DNA from: Methylomonas sp. 11b
GTDB lineage: Bacteria; Pseudomonadota; Gammaproteobacteria; Methylococcales; Methylomonadaceae
Assembly: GCF_000515215.1 (NCBI RefSeq)
Contig: NZ_KI911557.1
Location: 3,839,741 to 3,903,740, forward strand
Direction of reading: 5' to 3'
DNA: 64,000 nucleotides
Shown here: piece after piece, positions 36,839-45,993 of the stretch
Layout: each line of letters begins with the position of its first letter
How positions within the stretch are numbered: the stretch's first letter is position 1
The notes under the pieces: model-generated
Told to the model about the DNA's origin: nothing
The model's database searches: none
Seen by the model: only the letters and a program-made list of their open reading frames with translations
Translations under genes and position numbers: made by a program

Positions 36839-37692
36839 TGATGAGCCAGACGTCGATAGAGCCTTACACCCTGTTGCGCGCCGCCTTGAGCCTGTTCCAG
36901 AAGGCACCGGCCGAGTTGGAGCAACTGCAATTGCGCCAGGTGGAAGTGCAAGCCAAAAACGAATACGAAATCGAAGGCCGGGTATTGAATTCGGCGGAAG
37001 CGACTGGCGTGGTGATTTCCGACACCGAACTGGATAGAGCCTATAAGGAAGTGCGCGGCCGCTTCGAAGACGAAGAGGCATTTTTAACGGCATTGAGCGC
37101 CAACGATTTAGATATTGATAAACTCAAAGCGGCTTTGTATCGGCAGTGCAAAGTCGATGCGGTGATGGATAGAGTGGCCGCCCGCGCGCCCAAGGTCAAC
37201 GAGGTGGAAATCGGCATTTTCTACCACTCGCACCCGGAAAAATTCCACAAACCTGAGACACGTCAGGCCAGACATATTTTGATCAGTATCAATCCGGATT
37301 ACCCGGATAACACCCGCGAGGCCGCCTGGCGGCGAATTAACGAGATTGTCGGCACCTTGAAACGCAAGCCGCATAAATTTGCCGATCTGGCGCTGAAATA
37401 TTCGGAATGTCCGACGGCGGTGCAGGGCGGTGAAGTGGGTACGGTAGCCAAAGGCACCTTGTTTCCGGAACTGGATGCGGTATTGTTTAGTTTGAAAGAA
37501 GACGCCATCAGCGATGTGGTGGAAACCGAGATGGGCTTTCATGTCATTCATTGCATGAAAATCATCCACGCTGAAACCATGTCCTTAAAAAAAGCGACAC
37601 CGAAGATTCAGCAGATCATGCAGGATCGTTACCGCAGAAATTGCCAGCGCACGTGGCTGGCCAGTCTGCCCGCAGTTAACAGGAGTGCCTAA
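36838..37692 (+). CDS. nifM: Nitrogenase Fe protein maturation factor NifM
   Basis: The 284 aa protein has an N-terminal helical SurA-like region and a PpiC-type parvulin peptidyl-prolyl isomerase domain (about 150-250; RQARHILISINPD, GGEVGTVAKGTLFPELDAVLF, ETEMGFHVIHCMKI). It is required for folding or activity of NifH in Azotobacter and Klebsiella. There is no signal peptide, consistent with a cytoplasmic rotamase. The start overlaps the nifZ stop by one base. A second ATG follows immediately. Confidence 0.93.
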   Translation: MMSQTSIEPYTLLRAALSLFQKAPAELEQLQLRQVEVQAKNEYEIEGRVLNSAEATGVVISDTELDRAYKEVRGRFEDEEAFLTALSANDLDIDKLKAALYRQCKVDAVMDRVAARAPKVNEVEIGIFYHSHPEKFHKPETRQARHILISINPDYPDNTREAAWRRINEIVGTLKRKPHKFADLALKYSECPTAVQGGEVGTVAKGTLFPELDAVLFSLKEDAISDVVETEMGFHVIHCMKIIHAETMSLKKATPKIQQIMQDRYRRNCQRTWLASLPAVNRSA

Positions 37693-37693
37693 C

Positions 37694-38995
37694 ATGGTAA
37701 AAGAACCCAAACATTGTTCGTTTTGCGGTATCGAAGCGTCGGCGGCCGTGCCGATGATCGCCGGCACGGAAGGCTACATCTGCGAAGCTTGCGTGATGTT
37801 GGCCAGCCAGGTGGTATCCAGCTGGGGCAAGAAAAAAGAATTGGCCGATATGCAAGGGCCATTGCCCAAGCCGGCGGAAATGAAAGCCATGCTCGACCAG
37901 TATGTGATCGGTCAGGATTTGGCTAAGGAAATTTTGTCGGTAGCGGTGTATAACCATTACAAACGCCTGAAAAACGTCAGCCGTAAAGCCGGCGGTCTGG
38001 GCGAGTCCGATGACAGTGTGGAAATCGGTAAATCCAATATCTTGATGATAGGCCCTTCCGGAACCGGCAAAACTTTGCTGGCCAGTACGCTGGCAAAAAT
38101 CGTCGGCGTACCGTTTGCCGTTGCTGATGCGACGACCTTGACTCAGGCCGGTTACGTCGGCGACGACGTCGAAAATATCCTGGTGCGCTTGCTGGACGTG
38201 GCCGACGGCCAGATCAGCAGAGCTGAGTGGGGCATGGTTTACATCGATGAAGTAGACAAGATTGCCCGCAGCCCGGAGCAAGCCTTCGGTACGCGCGACG
38301 TCTCCGGCGAGGGCGTGCAGCAAGCCTTGTTGCGACTGGTGGAAGGCTCGCAAGTTAAAGTCTCCGCCAAGGGGCGGCGTAAGGATCACAGCGGTAACGA
38401 CTCGGTGATGATCGACACCAGCAATATATTGTTTATTGCCGGTGGGGCGTTTCCGGGCTTGGAAAAGCATGTCGAAAAACGTTTGTTGCCGCCGAAAACC
38501 GCTATCGGTTTCCATGCCGAAGTCAGCAATCCCGACGACAAACCGACGCTGGAAGCGATGTTAAACGCCACGCAGCCCGACGATTTGAAACGCTTTGGCT
38601 TGATCCCGGAATTTATCGGCCGCTTCCCGGTACTGGCACCGTTGGAGCCGTTGGACGTGGACGCCTTGATTCAAGTCTTGACCGAACCGAAAAACGCCTT
38701 GGTCAAACAATACCAACATCTGTTTGCCTTCGACGATGTCGAGCTGGAGTTCACCCAGGATGCGTTGGCGGAAATCGCCGAAAAAGCCATCGCCCGCAAC
38801 ACCGGCGCCAGAGGCCTACGCGGCATCATGGAGCACGTTTTGCGCCGCACCATGTTCGATTTACCCTCCAGGCCCGACGTCGAGCGCTGCATCGTGAATG
38901 CCGAGGTGATACGCGGTGAAGCGGAAATTGAAGTGGTGCCGCGCGACAAACCTACTGACGGTGATGATTTGAAACGCTTATCGGGCGGGGAATAA
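37694..38995 (+). CDS. clpX: ClpX-type AAA+ unfoldase in the nif operon
   Basis: The 433 aa protein has the N-terminal C4 zinc domain (Cys8, Cys11, Cys30, Cys33), Walker A GPSGTGKTLLA, Walker B VYIDEVDKIA and pore loop GYVGDD. An IGF tripeptide (KTAIGFHAEV) is the ClpP-docking loop, so it may still work with ClpP. A nif-linked second clpX is known from Azotobacter, where it affects turnover of FeMo-co assembly proteins. No clpP is adjacent. ATG at 37694 has AGGAG at 37681 and was chosen over a GTG at 37685. Confidence 0.93.
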   Translation: MVKEPKHCSFCGIEASAAVPMIAGTEGYICEACVMLASQVVSSWGKKKELADMQGPLPKPAEMKAMLDQYVIGQDLAKEILSVAVYNHYKRLKNVSRKAGGLGESDDSVEIGKSNILMIGPSGTGKTLLASTLAKIVGVPFAVADATTLTQAGYVGDDVENILVRLLDVADGQISRAEWGMVYIDEVDKIARSPEQAFGTRDVSGEGVQQALLRLVEGSQVKVSAKGRRKDHSGNDSVMIDTSNILFIAGGAFPGLEKHVEKRLLPPKTAIGFHAEVSNPDDKPTLEAMLNATQPDDLKRFGLIPEFIGRFPVLAPLEPLDVDALIQVLTEPKNALVKQYQHLFAFDDVELEFTQDALAEIAEKAIARNTGARGLRGIMEHVLRRTMFDLPSRPDVERCIVNAEVIRGEAEIEVVPRDKPTDGDDLKRLSGGE

Positions 38996-39069
38996 TTTTG
39001 GCGGCCGGGCTGCGCAAGCTGAAGCCCAGCCGTTGCATTGAAAAGTTTTAGTTAATCGAGAAACCTACT

Positions 39070-39687
39070 ATGAGCGTTAAAGAAAAAATCTTGCAACAAC
39101 TTGCCGAAAATCCGGTGATTATTTATATGAAAGGCGTGCCTAGCGCTCCGGAATGCGGTTTTTCCGCGAAGACTGTCGGCATCTTGAATGAAACCAAGAT
39201 TCCTTACGCTTATGTCAACGTCTTGCAATCGCCGTTCATCCGCGAAAAACTGCCGTCCATTTCCAAATGGCCGACCTTTCCGCAAGTGTTCATCAAAGGC
39301 GAATTGGTCGGCGGCGCCGACATCGTCGAGTCCATGTATAAGGACGGAACCCTGTTGCCGTTGCTGCAAGCGACGGTTCAGCCCGCCGAGAATGCGGACG
39401 CCAGTCAAACCATTACCCATTCCGAAGTGGAAGCCTTGATTCTGGCTTCTTATCCGGGAGCGACCATCGGCATCGAAGGTGCGGGTTGCGACTTAAACAT
39501 CACCGTGGTCAGCGAATTGTTCGCCGATCAACCTATGATCAAACAACATCAAGGCGTTATGGCGACTCTGAGCGTGCCGCTGGCTTCCGGCCGTTTGCAT
39601 GCCGTCACTCTGAAGACTCATACGCCTGAAGCTTGGGCCGCGCTCCAGCCGGCGGCCAATCCGGGCTTACTGCAAATTCAAATCTGA
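39070..39687 (+). CDS. CGFS monothiol glutaredoxin fused to a BolA domain
   Basis: Residues about 1-105 form a Grx4-type monothiol glutaredoxin with the active site CGFS and the glutathione-binding WPTFPQVFIKGELVGGADI. After a short linker, residues about 120-200 match BolA: EALILASYPGATIGIEGAGCDL, VVSELFADQ, and HAVTLKTHTPEAW with the conserved histidine. CGFS-Grx and BolA form heterodimers that carry a [2Fe-2S] cluster. Here both are on one chain inside the nif operon. An Fe-S carrier role for nitrogenase is inferred. The ribosome-binding site is weak. Confidence 0.88.
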   Translation: MSVKEKILQQLAENPVIIYMKGVPSAPECGFSAKTVGILNETKIPYAYVNVLQSPFIREKLPSISKWPTFPQVFIKGELVGGADIVESMYKDGTLLPLLQATVQPAENADASQTITHSEVEALILASYPGATIGIEGAGCDLNITVVSELFADQPMIKQHQGVMATLSVPLASGRLHAVTLKTHTPEAWAALQPAANPGLLQIQI

Positions 39688-39711
39688 TCTAGTTAACAAG
39701 GAGACAACACT

Positions 39712-40242
39712 ATGGCAAAAGTAGGCATTTTTTTCGGAACCGATACCGGCAACACGCGTAAAGTGGCCAAAACCATTGCTACGAAGTTGGGCGATGCAGC
39801 CGACAAACCGGTCAATATCAACAAAGCCTCCGTGGACGATTTATTGGCCTATGATGTATTGATCGTCGGTTCGCCCACGTACGGTGAAGGCGAATTACCG
39901 GGCATGAGCGCCGGACACGATAACGAGAGCTGGGAAGAGTTTTTACCAACGCTGGCTGGCGCCGATTTCTCCGGCAAAACCGTGGCTATTTACGGTTTGG
40001 GCGACCAGGAAGGTTATCCCGGCAATTTCGTCGATGCCTTGGGCTTTTTATATGACGCCTTTGCCGACGCCGGCGCGACCATCGTCGGCATGACCAGCAG
40101 CGAAGGTTACACCTTTAAAAAGTCCAAAGCGCTGTTGGGCGACCAATTCGTCGGTTTGGCCTTGGACGAAGATAACCAGAAAGAACTGAGCGAAGGCAGG
40201 CTCAGCGCTTGGCTGGATTCGATTTCCTCCGCCTGGGCTTGA
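39712..40242 (+). CDS. nifF: Flavodoxin NifF
   Basis: The 176 aa long-chain flavodoxin has the phosphate loop FFGTDTGNTRKVAK, FMN-binding SPTYGEGELPG and GLGDQEGYPGNFVDALG. In diazotrophs it donates electrons to the nitrogenase Fe protein. It is preceded by AAGGAG and lies 24 bp after the Grx-BolA gene in the nif operon, supporting the NifF assignment over a housekeeping flavodoxin. Confidence 0.94.
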   Translation: MAKVGIFFGTDTGNTRKVAKTIATKLGDAADKPVNINKASVDDLLAYDVLIVGSPTYGEGELPGMSAGHDNESWEEFLPTLAGADFSGKTVAIYGLGDQEGYPGNFVDALGFLYDAFADAGATIVGMTSSEGYTFKKSKALLGDQFVGLALDEDNQKELSEGRLSAWLDSISSAWA

Positions 40243-40252
40243 TAGGCGAGCC

Positions 40253-40693
40253 ATGATCGAAGAAGCGGCCGTCGTTACCCGCGTTAGCGATGGTCGCACT
40301 TGGATTAAAAGTCTGCAAACCAGTGCTTGCAGCGGCTGTGCGCAACATCAGTCCTGCGGCACGGCCACGCTGGCAAAAGTCCTCCCCAAACGCGAGTTTC
40401 CAGTCGATTGCGATTTAACATTGCAAGCCGGCGATCATGTGATGGTGGCGATAGACGATGGTCAACTGCTGCTCACATCGTTGCTACTCTACCTGGTGCC
40501 GTTGATTTTTATGCTGGTTGGTGTGGGCCTGGCCGAAGCCTGGCTACCCGAGCCATATAATACCGATTACCTACCCGAAGTGGCGTTAACAACATTGCTG
40601 GCGGGCTTTTGGTTGATTAACCGCTGCCAAAGTCTACTTCTCCTCCATCTTTGTTTTAAGCCACAAATTGTCAAGAAACTCGGTAACGAGTGA
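40253..40693 (+). CDS. RseC/SoxR-reducing-system family membrane protein
   Basis: The 146 aa protein starts with a small beta domain holding a cysteine cluster (CSGCAQHQSCG). It then has two transmembrane helices (about 78-95 and 105-122). This matches the RseC/RsxC-associated family. RseC-type proteins occur with Rnf/Rsx electron-transfer complexes, which can feed low-potential electrons to nitrogenase. It lies 10 bp after nifF and is probably the last gene of the operon, so an electron-transfer role is plausible. No rnf genes are in the window. Confidence 0.8.
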   Translation: MIEEAAVVTRVSDGRTWIKSLQTSACSGCAQHQSCGTATLAKVLPKREFPVDCDLTLQAGDHVMVAIDDGQLLLTSLLLYLVPLIFMLVGVGLAEAWLPEPYNTDYLPEVALTTLLAGFWLINRCQSLLLLHLCFKPQIVKKLGNE

Positions 40694-40958
40694 TTTTTCG
40701 CTTGTTGATACCGGTTGCGATAAAACCCGTCACCCACTCCGATACAAAGGCAGCTAGATTTTGAATGCCTCGGATCGGCCATTTCGGCATACTCAAGACT
40801 CTATTTCACTCTCGCCAGGACCATATGCTCTGCGACTCTGCCAACAACCCAAGAGTCGAAGTCCAAAAATTCATGCCCTAAATTTCAATCGGGTACACGC
40901 GAACTAGGCGAACGGTTTTATTGGCATTGGTAGGCAAAGAACACAGCAGCCAATCAAA
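40694..40958. other. Gene-free stretch after the nif operon
   Basis: I see no convincing ORF, RNA gene or hairpin terminator here. The stretch marks the boundary between the nif region and the potassium region. Confidence 0.4.
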
Positions 40959-41051
40959 TTTTACATTCTCTTTATAAGCAAGCTACTGATTTTTACGATC
41001 TTTTTATTCGTCTTTCTGTAAATTAAGCAACATGCAATTAAGGACAATTGC
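40959..41051 (+). promoter_or_regulatory. Kdp-type promoter, copy 1 (putative KdpE site)
   Basis: The 93 bp block contains TTTTACATTCTCTTTATA, then TTTTTACGATCTTTTTAT, a possible -10 TGTAAA at 41017 and a transcribed-side element GGACAATTGC. Each element sits at the same offset as in the kdpFABC promoter at 41748 (offsets 0, 33, 57, 83). E. coli KdpE binds a comparable T-rich sequence, so KdpE control is inferred. An 8 bp inverted repeat TTAAGCAA/TTGCTTAA (41023 and 41048) follows the -10. Confidence 0.65.
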
Positions 41052-41146
41052 TTAAATCGGTGAAGGGATACGTTTTATATTTTACTAACTGCTATCGATG
41101 AACATTGTGTTCTATTATCGACGGCGGTGGTCCTTTAGGGGGCAAA

Positions 41147-41308
41147 ATGAACAAATCGAACAATTTATACAGAGACATTTTTACCGGCATTACCTTTACA
41201 GCGGGTATGTTTGTGTTTATGTCCGACGAATTCATTGTTTCTACCATGCTGTTTTGTCTGGCTAGCATCTCCAGTAACCTCGATTTCGGTTCATCGCTCC
41301 GCGCTTGA
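41147..41308 (+). CDS. Orphan 53 aa membrane protein behind a Kdp-type promoter
   Basis: The 53 residue protein has one or two hydrophobic segments (IFTGITFTAGMFVFM and FIVSTMLFCLASI). A strong AGGGGG ribosome-binding site like that of kdpF precedes it. Its upstream region duplicates the kdp leader. I do not recognise a family. Its position, equivalent to kdpF, suggests a small membrane regulator or stabiliser responding to potassium limitation. No homologous structural gene follows: 41309-41681 contains no ORF I can support. Confidence 0.5.
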   Translation: MNKSNNLYRDIFTGITFTAGMFVFMSDEFIVSTMLFCLASISSNLDFGSSLRA

Positions 41309-41681
41309 CGTCTAGTCATGCTCAACATCCTTAACCCTTAGGTAATGCCATTTTGTAACAGCATTGCCGCAGCAAGCTTTCTCGTAATCAGTTCATTGAA
41401 GGCTATTTTAATAGGCGGGACCAGATCACTTAGCAGAGCGCCTTATTAACTTTCAAAAATAGGTCTTGCGAGTGAATATCGTTTTTTTGCTATTCATGGC
41501 AGCAGTTAGGGCGTGACAGCGTTGGGGATGATCACGTAAACATCACAACAATTCACAGGTTATTGATGGTGGTCTGGTTTGATCACAAACTACTTTTCAA
41601 CTGGAACACACGTTTCAGGTTCCTGATTTCATGTTGGCTCCTGCTTGTCGGTCAGCAGCAACACTGCGGATTGACCTCTGC

Positions 41682-41710
41682 CCCTTTTCCTAGATGAAGG
41701 GTTTTTTTTT
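41682..41710 (+). terminator. Hairpin with long T run upstream of the kdp promoter
   Basis: CCCTT (41682) pairs with AAGGG (41697), followed by nine Ts. It would end the transcript of the 53 aa ORF and insulate the kdp promoter 38 bp further on. Confidence 0.6.
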
Positions 41711-41747
41711 GTCCTGAAAATCTGTCCACGGTTTCGGCTACTTTTAT

Positions 41748-41840
41748 TTTTATATTTCCTTTATATCGGGCATGGATATTTTTACGACTTTTTTATCGAT
41801 CAATCTGTACATTGTTTAACTGGTGATCAGGGACGATTGC
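41748..41840 (+). promoter_or_regulatory. kdpFABC promoter, copy 2 of the Kdp-type block
   Basis: TTTTATATTTCCTTTATA is followed by TTTTTACGACTTTTTTAT, a possible -10 TGTACA at 41806 and GGACGATTGC ending at 41840. The T-rich core resembles the KdpE operator upstream of E. coli kdpFABC. It lies about 40-130 bp before the first small ORF of the operon. Confidence 0.75.
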
Positions 41841-41878
41841 AAGATTGAGTTTTTTCATTTTTTCAAGAGGTCATGTAG

Positions 41879-41971
41879 ATGGACATGGTGTATTTGCTGT
41901 TAACAGCGGCGTTCTTTGTCGCGACGGCGTTATTGATCGCTGGTTGCGAAGCATTAAGGGGGCAATCATGA
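41879..41971 (+). CDS. Small leader membrane ORF of the kdp operon, 30 aa
   Basis: [20 protein letters not shown] begins a 30 residue peptide with one hydrophobic helix and the polar end CEALRGQS. A similar short ORF precedes kdpF in many kdp operons. Its TGA overlaps the kdpF ATG (ATGA), so kdpF translation is coupled to it. AGAGG lies upstream of the start. Its function is not established. It may stabilise the complex or act as a translated leader. Confidence 0.65.
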   Translation: MDMVYLLLTAAFFVATALLIAGCEALRGQS

Positions 41972-42057
41972 GCTGGATTTATCTTTTGAGCGGAGGACTG
42001 ACTCTTGCTGTGTTCGTCTATTTACTGGTCGCGTTGTTTTATCCGGAGAAATTCTGA
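41968..42057 (+). CDS. kdpF: Potassium-transporting ATPase small subunit KdpF
   Basis: The 29 aa single-helix peptide ([20 protein letters not shown] then VALFYPEKF) ends with the family's YPE(K/R)F signature. It stabilises the KdpFABC complex in the inner membrane. A strong AAGGGGG site precedes it. Its stop overlaps the kdpA start by one base (TGATG). Confidence 0.95.
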   Translation: MSWIYLLSGGLTLAVFVYLLVALFYPEKF

Positions 42058-43865
42058 TGACTGGTCAAGGTTTTTTACAGATTGCTATTTACGTCATCGC
42101 CCTGGTGGCGCTGGCCAAGCCTTTGGGCACTTATATGGCGCGGGTTTATCAAGACGAGTCGGTGGGATTGAACCGTTGGTTCGCCGGTATTGAGCGACTG
42201 TTCTATCGCCTCAGTGGCGTCAAGCCGGATCAGGAGATGCGTTGGACCCAATATGCGCTGGCGATGCTGGCGTTCAATCTGTTTGGTTTGTTGGCGGTTT
42301 ATTGCTTACAACGTTTCCAAGACGTGTTGCCGCTAAACCCCCAAACGCTGCCGGCCGTGACGCCGGACTCATCGTTTAACACTGCCGTCAGCTTCGCCAC
42401 CAACACCAACTGGCAAGGCTACAGCGGCGAAGCCACGATGAGTTATCTGACCCAGATGCTGGGTTTGTCGGTACAAAACTTCGTTTCCGCCGCCAGCGGC
42501 ATGGCGGTACTGGTGGCTCTGATTCGTGGCTTCGTGCGCCGTAACAGTAACAGCATCGGTAACTTCTGGGTGGATATGACGCGCAGTACTTTATACATCC
42601 TGCTACCGTTGTCGTTGGTGTTGGCGCTGGTATTGGTCGGACAAGGCGTGGTGCAAACGTTTAATCCCTACCAAACGGTTAATTTGCAAGAAACAGTCAG
42701 CTACTCGGCGCCGAAACTGGATGCTGACGGTAAGGCATTGCTGGATGCCGAGGGCAAGCCGGTGACTGAAACGTTGCAAACGCAACAACAAACCCTGGCA
42801 TTGGGACCTGCTGCATCGCAAATCGCGATTAAACAATTGGGTACCAATGGTGGCGGTTTCTTCAACGTCAACTCCGCCCATCCGTATGAAAATCCCACAC
42901 CGCTTTCCAATTTTCTGGAAATGCTGGCTATTCTGCTGATTCCGGCTGCGCTGTGCTACACCTTCGGGCTGATGGTGGGAGACACTCGCCAGGGCTGGAC
43001 GATATTGGGTGCCATGACGCTGGTGTTAGTCGCCTTGATCTTTGTCACTGTACCGGCCGAGCAAAGCGGCAACCCGGCGTTAACTGCCTTGGGTGTTGAT
43101 CAAACTGTATCGGCACAGCAGCCCGGCGGCAATATGGAGGGCAAAGAAGCGCGCTTCGGCATCGTCAACTCCGGGTTATGGGCGGTGGCGACCACCGCTG
43201 CCTCGAACGGTTCGGTCAACTCCATGCATGATTCATACACGCCAATCGGTGGCATGGTACCCATGTGGCTGATGCAATTGGGTGAAGTGATCTTTGGCGG
43301 CGTCGGTTCAGGCCTGTACGGCATGATCGTATTTGCCATCGTCGCGGTGTTTATCGCCGGCTTGATGATAGGCCGCACCCCGGAGTACCTGGGTAAAAAG
43401 ATCGAAGCCTATGAGATGAAAATGGCCGCCATCATTATTCTGATACCCCCTTTGATGGTATTGGGCGGTACCGCAGTGACACTGGTGATGGACGCCGGCA
43501 AAGCGTCCATCTTCAACCCCGGCGCCCATGGTTTCAGCGAAGTGTTGTACGCCTACTCCTCGGCGGGCAATAACAACGGCAGTGCCTTCGGCGGTCTGTC
43601 AGCCAACGTACCGTTCTACAACTTCATGCTGGGTCTGGCGATGCTGTTCTCTCGCTATTGGTTGATGATTCCGGTATTGGCGATTGCCGGCTCTCTGGCG
43701 GCCAAAAAGACTGTGCCGGTTGGTCCCGGTACGCTGCCGACTCATACCCCATTGTTTGCCGTTTTATTGATCATCACTGTGTTGATGGTCGGCGCACTGA
43801 CCTTCGTCCCGGCATTGGCCTTGGGGCCTATCGTCGAGCATTTGCAAATGATCGGTCATCAATAA
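42057..43865 (+). CDS. kdpA: Potassium-transporting ATPase subunit KdpA
   Basis: The 602 aa channel-like subunit selects and binds K+ with high affinity. About ten transmembrane helices and the four selectivity-filter-like repeats are present: [32 protein letters not shown] in pieces, [15 protein letters not shown] and [13 protein letters not shown]. Length is slightly above the E. coli subunit owing to an insertion at about 205-235 (hydrophilic, Gln-rich). Confidence 0.98.
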   Translation: MTGQGFLQIAIYVIALVALAKPLGTYMARVYQDESVGLNRWFAGIERLFYRLSGVKPDQEMRWTQYALAMLAFNLFGLLAVYCLQRFQDVLPLNPQTLPAVTPDSSFNTAVSFATNTNWQGYSGEATMSYLTQMLGLSVQNFVSAASGMAVLVALIRGFVRRNSNSIGNFWVDMTRSTLYILLPLSLVLALVLVGQGVVQTFNPYQTVNLQETVSYSAPKLDADGKALLDAEGKPVTETLQTQQQTLALGPAASQIAIKQLGTNGGGFFNVNSAHPYENPTPLSNFLEMLAILLIPAALCYTFGLMVGDTRQGWTILGAMTLVLVALIFVTVPAEQSGNPALTALGVDQTVSAQQPGGNMEGKEARFGIVNSGLWAVATTAASNGSVNSMHDSYTPIGGMVPMWLMQLGEVIFGGVGSGLYGMIVFAIVAVFIAGLMIGRTPEYLGKKIEAYEMKMAAIIILIPPLMVLGGTAVTLVMDAGKASIFNPGAHGFSEVLYAYSSAGNNNGSAFGGLSANVPFYNFMLGLAMLFSRYWLMIPVLAIAGSLAAKKTVPVGPGTLPTHTPLFAVLLIITVLMVGALTFVPALALGPIVEHLQMIGHQ

Positions 43866-43884
43866 TTTCAGGACAGGTAACCCT

Positions 43885-45984
43885 ATGACTAGCAAGCCCG
43901 TTTCAACATCCTTAATGGATCCGCAAATTTTGCAACAAGCGTTCATAGACGCTTTTGCCAAACTCACGCCCAAGCAGCAATGGAAAAACCCGGTCATGTT
44001 CGTAGTCTATCTCGGCAGTTTGCTCACCACGGTATTGTGGTTGCAGGCGCTGACGGGTGAAAGCGAAGAATCCGCCGGTTTTATCCTCAGCATCACGCTG
44101 TGGCTGTGGTTCACGGTATTGTTCGCCAATTTCGCCGAAGCGGTGGCGGAAGGCCGCAGCAAGGCTCAAGCCGCGTTCCTGCGTAGCGCCAAACGCGACA
44201 TCGCTGCCAAAAAGCTTGATGAACCGAAATACGGTAGCAATTACAGTAAAGTCGAAGGCTCCAGTCTTCGCAAAGGGGATGTAGTGCTGATCGAAGCCGG
44301 AGACTTTGTGCCCGGCGACGGTGAAGTCATCGAAGGCGTGGCCTCGGTCGACGAAAGCGCCATTACCGGCGAAAGCGCGCCGGTGATCCGCGAATCCGGC
44401 GGCGACTTCAGTTCGGTGACCGGCGGCACCAGGGTGCTGTCCGATTGGCTGGTGGTGAGCATCACCACCAATCCCGGCGAGACCTTCCTCGACCGCATGA
44501 TAGGTATGGTGGAAAGCGCCAAAAGGCAAAAAACCCCCAATGAGATTGCTTTGACCATTTTGTTAGTGGCGTTAACACTGGTGTTTTTGATGGCGACCGT
44601 CACCTTGCTGCCGTTTTCCTTGTATAGCGTGCAAACCGCTGGTACCGGCAACCCGATCAGCGTCACGGTGTTGGTGGCTTTATTGGTGTGTTTGATTCCA
44701 ACCACCATCGGCGGTTTATTGTCTGCCATTGGCGTGGCCGGTATCGGCCGGATGATGCAGAAAAATGTCATCGCAACCTCTGGCCGGGCCGTGGAAGCGG
44801 CCGGCGACGTCGATGTACTGCTGCTGGACAAAACCGGTACCATCACCTTGGGTAACCGCCAAGCATCGGGTTTCTTTCCCGTCAAAGGCGTCAAGGAAGC
44901 CGAATTGGCTGACGCCGCACAATTGGCTTCGATGGCCGACGAAACCCCGGAAGGCCGTAGCGTGGTGATCTTGGCCAAGCAAAAATACGGCATTCGCGAA
45001 CGCGATATTCACTCCTTAGGGGCCACTTTCGTGCATTTCAGCGCCCAAACCCGGATGAGCGGCGTCAATTTACCCGGAGAGGAATGCAAAATCGGCGAGC
45101 CTTGCCGGCAAATCCGTAAGGGTGCGGCTGACTCGATAAGACAACATATCGAAGATCAAGGCGGCAAATTTCCGCCGGAATTGAAAACGCTGGTCGACGA
45201 CGTAGCTCGGCGCGGCAGTACGCCGTTAGTGGTGGCGGACGGTATAAAAGCCTTAGGTGTGATCGAACTGAAAGACATCGTCAAGGGGGGCATCAAGGAG
45301 CGCTTCATCGAACTACGGCAGATGGGCATCAAGACCATCATGATCACCGGCGACAACCGTTTGACCGCTGCCGCCATCGCCGCCGAAGCCGGTGTCGATG
45401 ACTTCCTGGCCGAAGCTACGCCGGAAGCCAAACTCAGCCTGATTCGCCAGCACCAAGCCGATGGCCGTCTGGTGGCGATGACCGGCGACGGCACCAACGA
45501 CGCCCCGGCTTTGGCGCAGGCCGACGTCGCGGTAGCGATGAACAGCGGCACCCAGGCCGCCAAGGAAGCCGGCAACATGGTCGATCTGGATTCCAATCCG
45601 ACTAAGCTGATCGAAATCGTCGAAACCGGCAAACAAATGCTGATGACCCGTGGCGCATTAACCACGTTTAGTATTGCCAACGACGTCGCCAAATATTTTG
45701 CGATCATTCCGGCGGCCTTCGCCACCACCTATCCGGTCTTGAATGTATTGAACGTGATGGGCTTGGCGACGCCGGCCAGCGCCATCCTGTCGGCGGTGAT
45801 TTTCAATGCATTGATCATCATCGCCCTGATTCCATTGGCTTTGAAAGGTATCAAATATCAACCCGTCGGCGCGGAAAAGCTCCTGCAAAACAACTTGCTG
45901 GTCTATGGCGTCGGCGGCTTGATTGTGCCGTTTATCGGTATCAAGGCGATTGATTTAGTCTTGGTTGCTATGAATTTGGTGTAA
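43885..45984 (+). CDS. kdpB: Potassium-transporting ATPase ATP-binding subunit KdpB
   Basis: This 699 aa P-type ATPase energises K+ uptake. The actuator motif TGES lies at 161-164. The phosphorylation site is [10 protein letters not shown] with Asp315. The hinge is [20 protein letters not shown]. The transmembrane layout is that of type IA pumps. It lies 20 bp downstream of kdpA with GGACAGG as ribosome-binding site. Confidence 0.98.
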   Translation: MTSKPVSTSLMDPQILQQAFIDAFAKLTPKQQWKNPVMFVVYLGSLLTTVLWLQALTGESEESAGFILSITLWLWFTVLFANFAEAVAEGRSKAQAAFLRSAKRDIAAKKLDEPKYGSNYSKVEGSSLRKGDVVLIEAGDFVPGDGEVIEGVASVDESAITGESAPVIRESGGDFSSVTGGTRVLSDWLVVSITTNPGETFLDRMIGMVESAKRQKTPNEIALTILLVALTLVFLMATVTLLPFSLYSVQTAGTGNPISVTVLVALLVCLIPTTIGGLLSAIGVAGIGRMMQKNVIATSGRAVEAAGDVDVLLLDKTGTITLGNRQASGFFPVKGVKEAELADAAQLASMADETPEGRSVVILAKQKYGIRERDIHSLGATFVHFSAQTRMSGVNLPGEECKIGEPCRQIRKGAADSIRQHIEDQGGKFPPELKTLVDDVARRGSTPLVVADGIKALGVIELKDIVKGGIKERFIELRQMGIKTIMITGDNRLTAAAIAAEAGVDDFLAEATPEAKLSLIRQHQADGRLVAMTGDGTNDAPALAQADVAVAMNSGTQAAKEAGNMVDLDSNPTKLIEIVETGKQMLMTRGALTTFSIANDVAKYFAIIPAAFATTYPVLNVLNVMGLATPASAILSAVIFNALIIIALIPLALKGIKYQPVGAEKLLQNNLLVYGVGGLIVPFIGIKAIDLVLVAMNLV

Positions 45985-45993
45985 GGAACGAAT

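Noticed and set aside
41309..41681. Riboswitch or regulatory RNA ahead of kdp
   Set aside because: No ydaO-type or other structure could be drawn. Only the terminal CCCTT/AAGGG hairpin with a T run is convincing, and it precedes the promoter block.
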